A stretch of DNA of 37,683 nt from an uncultured Clostridium sp. (GTDB lineage: Bacteria; Bacillota; Clostridia; TANB77; CAG-508), in contig USJU01000002.1 of assembly GCA_900555085.1 (NCBI GenBank), positions 1-37,683 on the forward strand, given 5' to 3'. Below the pieces are notes generated by a model. It was not told the DNA's origin and did no database searches. It saw only the letters and a list, made by a program, of their open reading frames with translations. The translations under genes and the position numbers were made by a program. Numbering within the stretch: the first letter of the stretch is position 1; each line of letters opens with the position of its first letter. Shown piece by piece: positions 1-7,618 of the stretch.

Positions 1-219
1 GTCAACGTGAGCGTAATGTCTGTGCTCAGTCTCATACTCAACGTGTGCTGTAGAAATAGTAATACCACGCTCTCTCTCTTCTGGAGCTTTATCGATGTTC
101 TCGAAATCTGTAGCTGTGTTACCAGCAACTCTCTCAGCCAGAACTTTAGTGATAGCTGCAGTTAAAGTAGTTTTACCATGGTCTACATGTGCTATAATAG
201 CAACATTTCTAATTTTCAT
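1..219 (-). CDS. Hybrid ORF: TypA start fused to EF-Tu N-terminal region (partial)
   Basis: A 73-codon ORF runs off the left edge. Its first ~20 residues (MKIRNVAIIAHVDHGKTTL) are the start of the TypA/BipA ribosome-associated GTPase, with a good RBS (AAGAAGGTG). From there on the residues are those of elongation factor Tu: TAAITKVLAERV, FENIDKAPEERERGITIS and a typical switch-region start. EF-Tu normally begins with MAKxKF and about 12 residues before HVDHGKTTL, and these are absent. TypA should continue with a different sequence after the P-loop. The change falls in the P-loop codons that both families share, and base composition changes there too. I read this as a join of two genes, most likely during assembly, and not as a real protein. 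The GTP-binding P-loop GHVDHGKT-type motif and the RGIT switch I motif are visible. Confidence 0.85.
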   Translation of the reverse strand, partial: MKIRNVAIIAHVDHGKTTLTAAITKVLAERVAGNTATDFENIDKAPEERERGITISTAHVEYETEHRHYAHVD

Positions 220-314
220 AAAATACACCTTCTTTTTCTCACAGTTATTAATTATATCATAAAATCAAACATTTGAACATATTTTTTATCAATTTTATCA
301 AAAATATTACCTTT

Positions 315-339
315 CAGAAAAAGCCTAGGTCTTTTTCTG
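315..339. promoter_or_regulatory. Hairpin in the typA leader
   Basis: A perfect 9-bp stem (315-323 with 331-339) encloses a 7-base loop containing CCTAGG. It lies about 100 bp upstream of the typA-type start codon. On the minus strand it is not followed by a T run, so it is not a standard terminator. It could be a leader structure; no known riboswitch is recognised. Confidence 0.35.
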
Positions 340-430
340 TCCTACATAGCCTACAAGTCTATATAGGAATAACCATAAGATATCATATTTGGGGTGTAAA
401 CTTTCTAACCACAACATAACAAAATACTTT

Positions 431-484
431 ATGACTGAAACAATAAGGTTCAGTCATACCTTACAAAACTACAGGTTTGTAAGG
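431..484 (-). promoter_or_regulatory. Tandem stem-loops in the typA leader
   Basis: Two adjacent perfect 9-bp stems are visible: 459-467 with 476-484, and 431-439 with 449-457. They lie just downstream of the terminator of the membrane-protein gene and upstream of the typA-type start. Neither is followed by a T run. The 219-515 interval otherwise holds no gene; besides these stems it contains the 315-339 hairpin and the terminator at 488-512. Confidence 0.35.
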
Positions 485-487
485 ATT

Positions 488-512
488 AAAAAAACTTAGA
501 AATAAATCTAAG
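488..512 (-). terminator. Rho-independent terminator after the DUF308-like gene
   Basis: On the minus strand a 6-bp stem (507-512 with 495-500), with an AT-rich 6-base loop, is followed by seven T residues. It begins 4 bases beyond the stop codon at 516-518. Confidence 0.75.
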
Positions 513-515
513 CCT

Positions 516-1103
516 TTACTCACTAATAATACTATTACTATCTTTAATCTTTTTATAATTAATAAAATCAAGAATAACCATAACAAATATATATACTCCA
601 ATTATCTTAAAGAATATATACATAACATTTTTAGATACAAAGATAAGAATAATACCAAGTATAATAGATATAATACTAACAATCATATTAGCAGTAACCC
701 TTCTATCAAAATACTTAATAAGACTACTAATACCCATAAAGAATAATAATAAAGAAACAAGTACTGGAAGTAATTCTAAGAATAAGAATTGACCATACTT
801 AAAAGTAAATAAAGCAAGCCATAAACACATAATACCCATAACTATACCAGAATAATCTTTCTTTAAATATTCCTTATCCATAACAAAGTTAATAACTCTA
901 ATAACCGCTATTATAGAAAAAATTACAACAAATAAATAATTAACAGTACTAAGAAGTTCATCAGTAGCAAAAATAAGTACTAAAGCAAGTACTAACCCTA
1001 ATATGTAATAGAAGCCTTCTGATACATTATAGTTCTTCTTTTTATTATCTTCTAATTTAATAGTTTTATTTTCTGTACTCTCTATCTTTTTCTTTCTTCC
1101 CAT
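516..1103 (-). CDS. DUF308/HdeD-like six-helix membrane protein
   Basis: A protein of about 195 residues has a short Lys-rich cytosolic N-terminus (MGRKKKIES) and then roughly six hydrophobic helices in pairs (about residues 28-45, 50-70, 85-100, 105-125, 135-155 and 158-178). It ends in a charged tail. This size and helix spacing match the DUF308/HdeD family of small membrane proteins, whose role in Firmicutes is unknown. The ATG at 1103 is chosen because GAGGTAGGTG lies 7 bases upstream; an in-frame GTG nine bases earlier overlaps that site. The gene is followed at once by a terminator, so it is probably the last gene of its unit. Its AT-rich but ACC/AAC-using codon style resembles the YbbR gene upstream and differs from the genes after 2736. 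Confidence 0.6.
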   Translation of the reverse strand: MGRKKKIESTENKTIKLEDNKKKNYNVSEGFYYILGLVLALVLIFATDELLSTVNYLFVVIFSIIAVIRVINFVMDKEYLKKDYSGIVMGIMCLWLALFTFKYGQFLFLELLPVLVSLLLFFMGISSLIKYFDRRVTANMIVSIISIILGIILIFVSKNVMYIFFKIIGVYIFVMVILDFINYKKIKDSNSIISE

Positions 1104-1163
1104 ATTTAACACCTACCTCATATAAAAATTATACAACAAAATAATAAGAAAAGAAAGAAGAAA

Positions 1164-1268
1164 TTAACTTTTTCTTCCTTCTTTTAAGTAACAATTAAGT
1201 TTAATATAACTAATATTCTGACTCATTTCATCAAAAATATCTTCAACTAATATATAACCTAGCATCAT
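1164..1268 (-). CDS. Small ORF, 34 codons, unknown
   Basis: An ORF of 34 residues starting MMLGYILVEDIFDEM has a strong RBS (GAGGAGAGGATA) just before a double ATG. It lies between the YbbR gene and the DUF308-like gene in the same orientation. It has no membrane segment and no recognised family. The RBS strength is the main argument that it is translated. A TTTTGTCGAA sequence of Spo0A-box type (1321-1330) and a TATAAT lie about 50-60 bp upstream. Confidence 0.4.
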   Translation of the reverse strand: MMLGYILVEDIFDEMSQNISYIKLNCYLKEGRKS

Positions 1269-1347
1269 TATCCTCTCCTCTATTAAAAGAATAACACATA
1301 ACCAAAATAATTTCATTATATTCGACAAAACTAGTCAAAATGCACCA

Positions 1348-2736
1348 TTAACTTTTAGTAATTCTAACTTTAATCTTTGTAGTCTTAGCAAAGTAATTAG
1401 CTTTAACCTCTTCACCACTTACTTTAACATTAACAGTATGTTCACCCTCACCAAGTCCAGATAAATCAACTGTTGCTTTAATAGTAGTACTATCAATAGC
1501 ATCAAGAACTTCTTTTGTACCTTTAACCACTACCGTTGTCTTAGAAGAATTTTCTCCAATAGCACCAGCCTTCAAATTAGGTCCAAGATTAATAGCATCT
1601 ATTTTAATATCATCTACTTCTTTAGATTCTTCTTTACCAATACTAATCTTAACCGTAATAGTCTTTTCAGATACTTCTCTAATACCTTCTGGTTTAGGAA
1701 CTACAACAGTATAAGTCTTATTATCAGTAAGACCTGCTACATCTACTTCAATAGGAATATAACTTTCACTATATTTATTTACTGTTTCTTGGTCACCATA
1801 AATACTAATCTCATTTACCGAAGTAGTAATAGAACTAATAGCTTTACCAAATGATATCTTATCTATATTTTTAGGAATAACCTTAAGTTTAGCAGTGCCA
1901 CTATAAGACTCAATATTAACAGTAGCGGTAACAGTCTCAGGAACAATTTCAACATCAACAACATTACCATACTTATCATATGCTACTAATTTAACTTTAT
2001 CAACAGTATTAACACCAGCTTTAGGATCAACAATACTACCAACATCAACAAGTGCTTTAACCGTAGCCACTTTATTTATATTATGACTAGATTTCTCATC
2101 ATCAGTACCCTTAATAATAACTTCTTCTTTATCTAAAGTAACAGATTGAACAGAAAGTTTACTATCTAATTTATCCTTATTAATAACATCAATAGTAACT
2201 GTCTTAGTTTGTGATACCTTAGGATAAACATTAACCGTAATTGAAGAAGGATCTAACTTATAAGTAACAGAATTAATAGAACTCTCATAACTCAAATCGA
2301 CCTTATGCGTACCTTCCTTCAAATTAGATAAATCAACACTAACTTTACCAGTAGATAATTGTTTAGCAAGATATAAGTCAACAGTTCTACCAATCAAAGT
2401 AACATCAGCAGTCTCAGGAATACCCTCAACAACATAAGCTTCTTTATTATAAGTAGCCTCAACCGTTTGATTATGAAGCACTTCAGCAGCACTATCAATT
2501 ACAGTACTTGCTTGATTATCAACATAAAAGAATAAAAGTAATGCCATAAAAAGTGAAATAAACACCAAAGTATTCTTCTTATTTAACCACTTCTCAAATT
2601 TACCAGCATTCTTATCAGTTTTTTCACCTAAGAATAATCCAAACTTAGTAACTGGAGTAACAATAACTCTATCAATAAAATTAAAGATACCTAGAAAAAA
2701 TTTCTTGATAGCTTTAATAATTTTCTTAGTTGACAT
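1348..2736 (-). CDS. YbbR-domain membrane-anchored protein
   Basis: The protein has 462 residues from MSTKKIIK. It has a cytosolic basic N-terminus, one membrane anchor at about residues 57-72 (LVFISLFMALLLFF), and an extracytoplasmic region of about four YbbR repeats rich in short beta strands (pattern of ...TVTIDV..., ...VIIKGT..., ...KLKVIPKN..., ...TTVVVKGT...). YbbR (CdaR) proteins normally follow cdaA and modulate the c-di-AMP cyclase. Here no cdaA precedes it: the sequence changes to engB coding exactly at its start codon, and no RBS remains. The start may therefore be an artefact of the join, but the N-terminus looks natural and near full length. No in-frame CGG is present. Confidence 0.8.
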   Translation of the reverse strand: MSTKKIIKAIKKFFLGIFNFIDRVIVTPVTKFGLFLGEKTDKNAGKFEKWLNKKNTLVFISLFMALLLFFYVDNQASTVIDSAAEVLHNQTVEATYNKEAYVVEGIPETADVTLIGRTVDLYLAKQLSTGKVSVDLSNLKEGTHKVDLSYESSINSVTYKLDPSSITVNVYPKVSQTKTVTIDVINKDKLDSKLSVQSVTLDKEEVIIKGTDDEKSSHNINKVATVKALVDVGSIVDPKAGVNTVDKVKLVAYDKYGNVVDVEIVPETVTATVNIESYSGTAKLKVIPKNIDKISFGKAISSITTSVNEISIYGDQETVNKYSESYIPIEVDVAGLTDNKTYTVVVPKPEGIREVSEKTITVKISIGKEESKEVDDIKIDAINLGPNLKAGAIGENSSKTTVVVKGTKEVLDAIDSTTIKATVDLSGLGEGEHTVNVKVSGEEVKANYFAKTTKIKVRITKS

Positions 2737-2974
2737 TCGCCATAAACCAACTGATAATGATAAATTAATGTACAATTATGTTATAAGTGCAAAATTACCT
2801 TTCATTATTTTAACAAATAAGGCTGATAAAATCGCAGTAACCAAAGTTGATGGAGCTTGCAATGAAATACAAAATGAACTAAATCCAATTGGAGATGCAA
2901 TTTGTATGCCTTTCTCCTCTGAAAGAAAAATATATTCAGAAAATGTTTGGAAAGAAATAGAGAGCATTTTATAA
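2729..2974 (+). pseudogene. engB: 3' fragment of EngB/YsxC-type ribosome-assembly GTPase
   Basis: From LVDIRHKPTDND onward the plus strand encodes the last ~81 residues of the EngB (YsxC/YihA) GTPase, needed for assembly of the 50S ribosomal subunit. Visible are the post-G3 LVDxRHxP block, the G4 motif TNKADK and the G5 block FSSE. The P-loop (G1), switch I and DxxG (G3) that should precede them are missing: upstream sequence is the opposite-strand YbbR gene. The few in-frame codons before 2729 are YbbR antisense and not EngB. It is listed as broken because the gene is cut by the join, not because it has decayed. It ends 12 bases before the convergent gene's stop. Confidence 0.85.
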
Positions 2975-2986
2975 TGTTCTCTATTT

Positions 2987-4342
2987 CTATCTTTGATCAT
3001 CGTTTTTATCAGATATATCATAATTAATTCTGTCCTCAAATCCTTGTCTTTCCATTAGTTCATTATATCTTTTTATATTTTTGGTATTACTCTTTATTGT
3101 TTCTGTTTTTACCCTATCTAAAATGCCTGCTAGATATATATCTTCTTTCTTTCTAGCTTCATTAATCATTTCATAATCTTTATTTGGATTTACAGAATCT
3201 AAAAATGTATCATATATTACTTTTTCTTCTTCTGTTAATTTTTCTAAGTTTTCTTTATGTTTGCAAGAAAACATTCTATTTATATTAAGTTTTTTTCTTA
3301 TATCTTCTCTACTATCGCTTTTTGAAATAGTTAATCTTTTATTTGTAATATTCAATTTATTATTTCTATAAAATTCTTTTGCTTCTTCAGTTCTACCTAA
3401 AATAAATAATCGTATATATTTATATTCAGCAGTTCCTTCAAAATCTTTTTGTCCTTTTCTAAAATATCCAATAGAATCTATAAAAATATCAGTTTCTATT
3501 GATTCTCTATGTAATTTTTTAAATACTTCTTCTTCAGTAGGATTCTGCTCAAAAAAGTTACTAAATATATTATCTCCTTCTTCTATTAAATTTTCTATAT
3601 TTTCTTTTCTATTCAAGTTTACTACTTCATTTATAACAGAATTAGTTGGTTTTAATTCTGCTTGTTCATCTGGAGAAAAATTATTAAAATCATTTACTAT
3701 ATCTACATTGTCTAAAACATTATTTTTTTCTACCATATTGTCGCTTCCAACATACAACATCGTTTTTGTTACGTTTATCGGTTCATTTTCTGAATTAGTC
3801 AATATCTTTTCTGCCTCTGGAGTTATTGTAATTTCATTTTCTTTTGCATATTCCTCAAATTTTCTATAACTCTCTTGGATAATTTCTTCTTCTATCTCTC
3901 CATATTTTAAAGCTTCTTGAAATTCTAATATTTCTTCAAACTTTGCTTTAATAATCTTTATATTTCCACTATTAAACTGTCCCATAACAATTTCATTCGT
4001 TTTATCTTCTCCTAATACTAAAGACACTATATAATTAAAGTCACTTTTTTTATTTAATCTTCTAATTCTCAAATTTGAATGCAATTTAAAAATTTTTGAA
4101 GGATCATATCTGGTATAAGTACTAACACATCTATTTTGTTCTTCTTTAATTCTATTTATCTCAGATTTTGTATCTCTTACATCTTGTTCAACATGTTGAA
4201 CATTTTTTACAATTTTATCAATTCTATCTTGTTGTGATTCCATCATTTTTCTTTGTTCTTCTATTTTAGCATTCTGAATCATAACATTCGCATCTGGTAG
4301 AGCTTCCTTTTTTTCTCTTCTAAAAAAATCCTTTATTCCCAT
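2987..4342 (-). CDS. Unknown soluble protein, 451 aa, coiled-coil N-terminus
   Basis: I do not recognise this protein. It has no signal peptide or membrane segment. Residues ~25-75 are charged with heptad-like spacing (QRKMMESQQDRIDKIVKN...), a likely coiled coil. The middle (about 180-270) is rich in Asn/Glu and looks disordered. The C-terminal ~170 residues are helical and Lys/Glu-rich. It is the last gene of an rsmA / 46-aa ORF / sortase / DUF951 run, starting 15 bases after the DUF951 stop with a modest RBS (AAAAGGATAAAG). Codon use matches the rest of the AT-rich segment and no in-frame CGG occurs. Its place next to a sortase is the only hint of function. Confidence 0.7.
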   Translation of the reverse strand: MGIKDFFRREKKEALPDANVMIQNAKIEEQRKMMESQQDRIDKIVKNVQHVEQDVRDTKSEINRIKEEQNRCVSTYTRYDPSKIFKLHSNLRIRRLNKKSDFNYIVSLVLGEDKTNEIVMGQFNSGNIKIIKAKFEEILEFQEALKYGEIEEEIIQESYRKFEEYAKENEITITPEAEKILTNSENEPINVTKTMLYVGSDNMVEKNNVLDNVDIVNDFNNFSPDEQAELKPTNSVINEVVNLNRKENIENLIEEGDNIFSNFFEQNPTEEEVFKKLHRESIETDIFIDSIGYFRKGQKDFEGTAEYKYIRLFILGRTEEAKEFYRNNKLNITNKRLTISKSDSREDIRKKLNINRMFSCKHKENLEKLTEEEKVIYDTFLDSVNPNKDYEMINEARKKEDIYLAGILDRVKTETIKSNTKNIKRYNELMERQGFEDRINYDISDKNDDQR

Positions 4343-4357
4343 ATTCTTTATCCTTTT

Positions 4358-4534
4358 CTATTGTATTTTTTTACTAATTTTTTTTAAAGCTTTTGTTCTG
4401 TCTAATACAATTACATATCCACATTTTGTACATTTCATTCTAAATTTTACACCTATTCCTAATATTTTCCATATGTCATTTCCACATGGATGTGGCTTTT
4501 TTGTTTTTACTATATCTCCTACATTATATTCCAT
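4358..4534 (-). CDS. DUF951 small zinc-ribbon-like protein
   Basis: A 58-residue ORF starting MEYNVGDIVKTKKPHPCG. The family pattern is clear: VGDIVxxKKPHPCG near the start, then KILGIGVKFRMKCTKCGY with a CxxC pair, and a basic C-terminus. DUF951 proteins in Firmicutes are of unknown function and are often found next to ychF, parB or mechanosensitive-channel genes. Here the ATG overlaps the sortase stop codon by one base (TAATG), so translation is probably coupled. The Cys of PHPCG and the CxxC pair could bind a metal (inference). Confidence 0.85.
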   Translation of the reverse strand: MEYNVGDIVKTKKPHPCGNDIWKILGIGVKFRMKCTKCGYVIVLDRTKALKKISKKIQ

Positions 4535-5250
4535 TATAGCACCTCGGTTGCTTTTACTATTACTCTTTGTTTACTATCATTTGTACATGTAATTAGTGTT
4601 ACTTCTTTTTTTCCTCCTGTTAATTGACTTGTACAAGCTACATCTTCTGGATCTACTGTATATTTATCATATACAGAATATTTTAAAGTTCTACCTTTTA
4701 AATCTGTTAATTCTACAATATCTCCATTTTCTAATGTAGGTACCTTACTAAAGAATTTTGAATTTCTATAATTGTGTGCAACTATACAGAAGTTTCCCAC
4801 TTCATTTGGATCTGGTCCCCAAAATTTATTTGGTGCAATTTTCAAAAGTTCATCTGATGCTTTAGATAATACTGGGTAATTAACACCAATTTTTGGTATA
4901 TTAACTATAGCAATCGTTGAATATGTAGTTCCTGAAGCTGTAGTTTGAACTTCAGAACTAAATGCAGCAGATTCATTAGATGAATCGTCTTCATTATCAT
5001 CTAATATAACAACTAATACATCTCCCTCGTTTTTCATAGCTGTATCATCTGTTGAATTTATATCTACATTAGCAAGAAGTTCTTTTGATAATTGTTCATT
5101 TTTATATTTGTCATATTCTTGATATGCATAATAACCAACCAAAATAAACACTAATATAGCTGAAATAATAAATTGAATTTTATATGCTTTTTTCTTTTTC
5201 CTTAATTCTGGTGTAACATATAACTTTTCAGTTACTAGTATTTGATTCAT
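4534..5250 (-). CDS. Sortase (cysteine transpeptidase)
   Basis: A 238-residue membrane-anchored sortase. A basic N-terminus precedes one membrane helix at about residues 25-42, then an acidic Ser/Asn-rich linker (60-108), then the sortase beta-barrel. The expected catalytic residues are in place: His159 (VAHNYR), Cys222 in TLITC, and Arg229 (KQRV). Sortases cleave C-terminal sorting signals of exported proteins and link them to peptidoglycan or to pilin subunits. The class is uncertain; the TLITC motif and single N-terminal helix fit class A/D-type housekeeping enzymes. The large surface protein at 23441-26764 could be a substrate, but it shows no clear LPxTG motif. The start has a good RBS (GAGGAGAAAATAT). 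The stop overlaps the DUF951 start. Confidence 0.88.
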   Translation of the reverse strand: MNQILVTEKLYVTPELRKKKKAYKIQFIISAILVFILVGYYAYQEYDKYKNEQLSKELLANVDINSTDDTAMKNEGDVLVVILDDNEDDSSNESAAFSSEVQTTASGTTYSTIAIVNIPKIGVNYPVLSKASDELLKIAPNKFWGPDPNEVGNFCIVAHNYRNSKFFSKVPTLENGDIVELTDLKGRTLKYSVYDKYTVDPEDVACTSQLTGGKKEVTLITCTNDSKQRVIVKATEVL

Positions 5251-5313
5251 ATATTTTCTCCTCTAAAAAACTAAAATCTCTCAAAATAATTATAACATAT
5301 AATATTAATTCTT

Positions 5314-5454
5314 TTAAAGAGTTTTTTTAGTTTTTTTTGAGTTTTTTTCTTCTTCTTTTAAAACTATATTATTAAATAGTTCTTCTAAATTGTATTTTGA
5401 GTTTAATTCCTCTAAATTTTTATTTTTCTCTGTATCTGTTTCTCTTTTTAACAT
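5314..5454 (-). CDS. Small ORF, 46 aa, charged
   Basis: A 46-residue ORF starting MLKRETDTEKNKNLEEL and ending in a run of Lys/Thr. A perfect AGGAGG RBS lies 5 bases before the ATG, overlapping the rsmA stop codon, so it is likely co-translated with rsmA. It is mostly Lys, Glu and Asn with one amphipathic segment (YNLEELFNNIV). No family is recognised. The strong RBS and tight spacing argue for a real gene. Confidence 0.55.
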   Translation of the reverse strand: MLKRETDTEKNKNLEELNSKYNLEELFNNIVLKEEEKNSKKTKKTL

Positions 5455-5463
5455 ACTTTCCTC

Positions 5464-6309
5464 CTAAATTTTATTTGCAATATTTGCAAAATCTTGTATT
5501 GATAGCTTTTCTGCTCTTATATTTTCGTTTATATTTAATTGTTTCAATATTTCAATTATTTTATTTTTTTCAATAAATCCACTATTGCTTAACGAATTTA
5601 CTAAAGTTTTTCTTCTTTGCATAAATGCAATTTTTATTAATTTAAAAAATAATTCCTCATTATTTACATTAACTGGTGGATTTTCTCTTATTTTTAAATT
5701 AATTACTTCAGATTCAACAGATGGCTCTGGAATAAATGAGCTTTTATCTACAACCCTAACATTTTCAGAATCAGCATAATAATAAACAGAATATGTTATT
5801 GCTCCAGTAAATTTTTCACCTGGAACAGCTATTAACCTTTCTGCTACTTCCTTTTGTACCATTACTGTTATACTTTGTAAATCTAATCTTTCTTCTAATA
5901 ACTTCATTATTATTGGAGTAGTAATATAGTATGGTAAATTGGCTACTATTTTTACATTTTTTATGTTTTCATTTTTCTCTTCTTTAATTAATTTATGTAG
6001 GTCAACTTTTAAAATATCTTCATTGATTATTTCAAAATTTTCATACAAAAAAAATCTTTCTTTTAGAATGTCTATCATTCTTTCATCTAATTCTACACAT
6101 ATAACTTTTCCGGCTCTTTCTAAAATATATTTTGTAAGTGTTCCTAACCCTGGACCAATTTCTATAACTAAATCTTCTTTATTTATATTGGCAGAATCAC
6201 ATGCATCTATAATAACACTTTCATCTATCAAAAAATTCTGTCCTAAATTTTTATTAGCTGTAATTCCATATTTCTTCATTAAAAACTTTGTTTCTTCAAA
6301 TAAATTCAT
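5464..6309 (-). CDS. rsmA: 16S rRNA dimethyladenosine transferase RsmA/KsgA
   Basis: This 281-residue protein has the full length of the family. It dimethylates two adjacent adenosines near the 3' end of 16S rRNA with S-adenosylmethionine during 30S maturation. Visible motifs: NLGQNFLID near residue 21 (typical KsgA N-terminus), the SAM-binding IEIGPGLGTLT (about 49-59), the acidic ELDERM (about 73-78), and the catalytic NLPYYITTP (about 124-132). The C-terminal domain has MQRRKTLVNSL as expected. A consensus promoter lies just upstream (6329-6357) with an RBS GAGGAGAG. The next gene's RBS overlaps its stop. A CGGA occurs inside it as GCC GGA, read normally. Confidence 0.95.
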   Translation of the reverse strand: MNLFEETKFLMKKYGITANKNLGQNFLIDESVIIDACDSANINKEDLVIEIGPGLGTLTKYILERAGKVICVELDERMIDILKERFFLYENFEIINEDILKVDLHKLIKEEKNENIKNVKIVANLPYYITTPIIMKLLEERLDLQSITVMVQKEVAERLIAVPGEKFTGAITYSVYYYADSENVRVVDKSSFIPEPSVESEVINLKIRENPPVNVNNEELFFKLIKIAFMQRRKTLVNSLSNSGFIEKNKIIEILKQLNINENIRAEKLSIQDFANIANKI

Positions 6310-6328
6310 AAATCTCTCCTCTTATGGA

Positions 6329-6357
6329 ATTATACAATATAACCTTTTTTTTGTAAA
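6329..6357 (-). promoter_or_regulatory. Sigma-A-type promoter for rsmA
   Basis: On the minus strand a -35 of TTTACA (6352-6357) and a perfect -10 of TATAAT (6329-6334) are spaced by 17 bases. The rsmA ATG is about 20 bp beyond the -10. Confidence 0.7.
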
Positions 6358-6385
6358 CAAATTAGTCCAACCATTATTTGATATT

Positions 6386-6745
6386 CTATGTAACTTGTTT
6401 CAAATGATTCAATTTGTAGCTATTATTTTTTAATAAAATTTCTATTACATCAATTCTTGTATATAATTCATATAAATTATGTAAGTGTATATAATATCTT
6501 GCTGCTTTATAAATATGTTTTTGTTTTACATTTGTTACAGCTTCAGCAGGTGTACCATATGAATAATTGCTTCTTGTTTTTACCTCTATAAAAACCAATT
6601 CTTCTTTCTTTAAATCAAATGCTACAATATCTATTTCTCCTGTTTTACATGTAAAATTTCTTTCTATAATTTTATATCCTAATTCTTCTAAATATTTGCT
6701 TGCTATGTTTTCTCCTTTAACTCCTACTATATGTCTTTGATACAT
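6386..6745 (-). CDS. YraN/UPF0102 endonuclease-fold protein
   Basis: A 119-residue protein with the UPF0102 signature: GxKGENIASKYLEELGYKIIERNF near the start, TGEIDIVAFD (about 36-45), LVFIEVKTRS (about 50-59) and the following helix. The D...ExK residues (GEIDIV, FIEVK) form a PD-(D/E)XK nuclease-like core. YraN-type genes commonly sit near rnhB, dprA and comM, as here; activity in vivo is not well defined. It begins 4 bases after the dprA stop, so it belongs to the comM-dprA-yraN unit. Confidence 0.9.
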   Translation of the reverse strand: MYQRHIVGVKGENIASKYLEELGYKIIERNFTCKTGEIDIVAFDLKKEELVFIEVKTRSNYSYGTPAEAVTNVKQKHIYKAARYYIHLHNLYELYTRIDVIEILLKNNSYKLNHLKQVT

Positions 6746-6749
6746 TTTT

Positions 6750-7611
6750 TTACTTCCTTTTTATCATATTTCCTGGCATTACTTCTATTAAATTTTCCAT
6801 TTCCATCATTGTTATTAAATAATTTAACTCACTTATCTTACATTTTAAATTGCTACATATACTATCTATTGGTGTTAGTTCATATGTTAAGCAATTATAT
6901 ATTGGTTTGTATTCTTCTGCAATTTCTACGTTTTTCTCATTTTCTTCTGTTGCTTCATTATTTTGTATTATTTTTAGTTCTTCTAAAATATCTTCTGTTG
7001 AAACAACTAACTTTGCCCCTTGTTGAATAAGTCTATTATTTCCCACACCTGTTTTAGTTTCTAAACAGTGTGGTAAGCAGAATACTTTCTTTCCTTGATT
7101 TATAGCAAGTCCTGCTGTAATACTTGTTCCGCTTCTATAAGCAGATTCTATAACTAATGTTCCGAACTGAAAGTCCACTTACTATTCTATTTCTTTGCGG
7201 AAAATATTTACTCTCTGCCTCTGTTTCTGGTTCATATTCCGATATAACAAGTCCATCATTATATATTATTTCTTTATATAAATATGTATTTTCTTTTGGA
7301 AATATTTTGTTAAGGCCACATCCTAAAACCGCTATTGTTTTTCCTCCACTTTGCAGGCAACTGGAATGTGCTACTGTGTCTATACCTTTTGCCATTCCAC
7401 TTGTAATTACAAGTCCAGCCTCTGTTAGTTCGCTTGAAAATTTTGCACACATTTTTACTCCATATTCACTGCAACATCTTGAACCAATTATTGATATTGA
7501 TTTTTGCTTTAATAAACTAATATTCCCCTCACAATATAGCTGCATGGGTGGATTTTCTATATCTTTTAAAGTCTGTGGAAAATCTTTATCTTCAATTGTA
7601 ATTTTCCTCAT
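6750..7611 (-). CDS. dprA: DprA (DNA processing protein A), +1 frameshift at CGGA
   Basis: DprA loads RecA on incoming single-stranded DNA during transformation. Two ORFs must be joined: 7611-7165 (149 codons) and 7163-6750 (137 aa). The upstream frame reads ...IVSGLSV and then CGG; skipping the C at 7164 gives ...SGLSVGTLVIESAYRSGTSIT, the canonical Rossmann-fold continuation. The joined protein is 286 aa. It has the IIGSRCCSEYG, SGMAKGIDTVAH and VLGCGL motifs before the shift and FCLPH plus a winged-helix-like C-terminus after it. The N-terminal SAM/HhH domain of longer DprAs is absent. Without the shift the protein ends 9 residues later and loses much of the fold. Starts 7 bases after the comM stop. 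It could be a pseudogene, but four other genes here show the same event. Confidence 0.85.
7161..7167 (-). other. +1 recoding site in dprA (GTT CGG A)
   Basis: The P-site codon is GTT and the A-site codon is CGG, followed by A. Dropping the C at 7164 resumes with GGA (Gly) in the conserved SGLSxGTLVIE block. No slippery repeat and no upstream Shine-Dalgarno-like stimulator of the prfB type is obvious. Confidence 0.75.
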
Positions 7612-7618
7612 TTTTCAC

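Noticed and set aside
2705..2974. A complete small plus-strand gene from TTG at 2705
   Set aside because: Codons before 2729 are antisense to YbbR; only the EngB 3' part is real.
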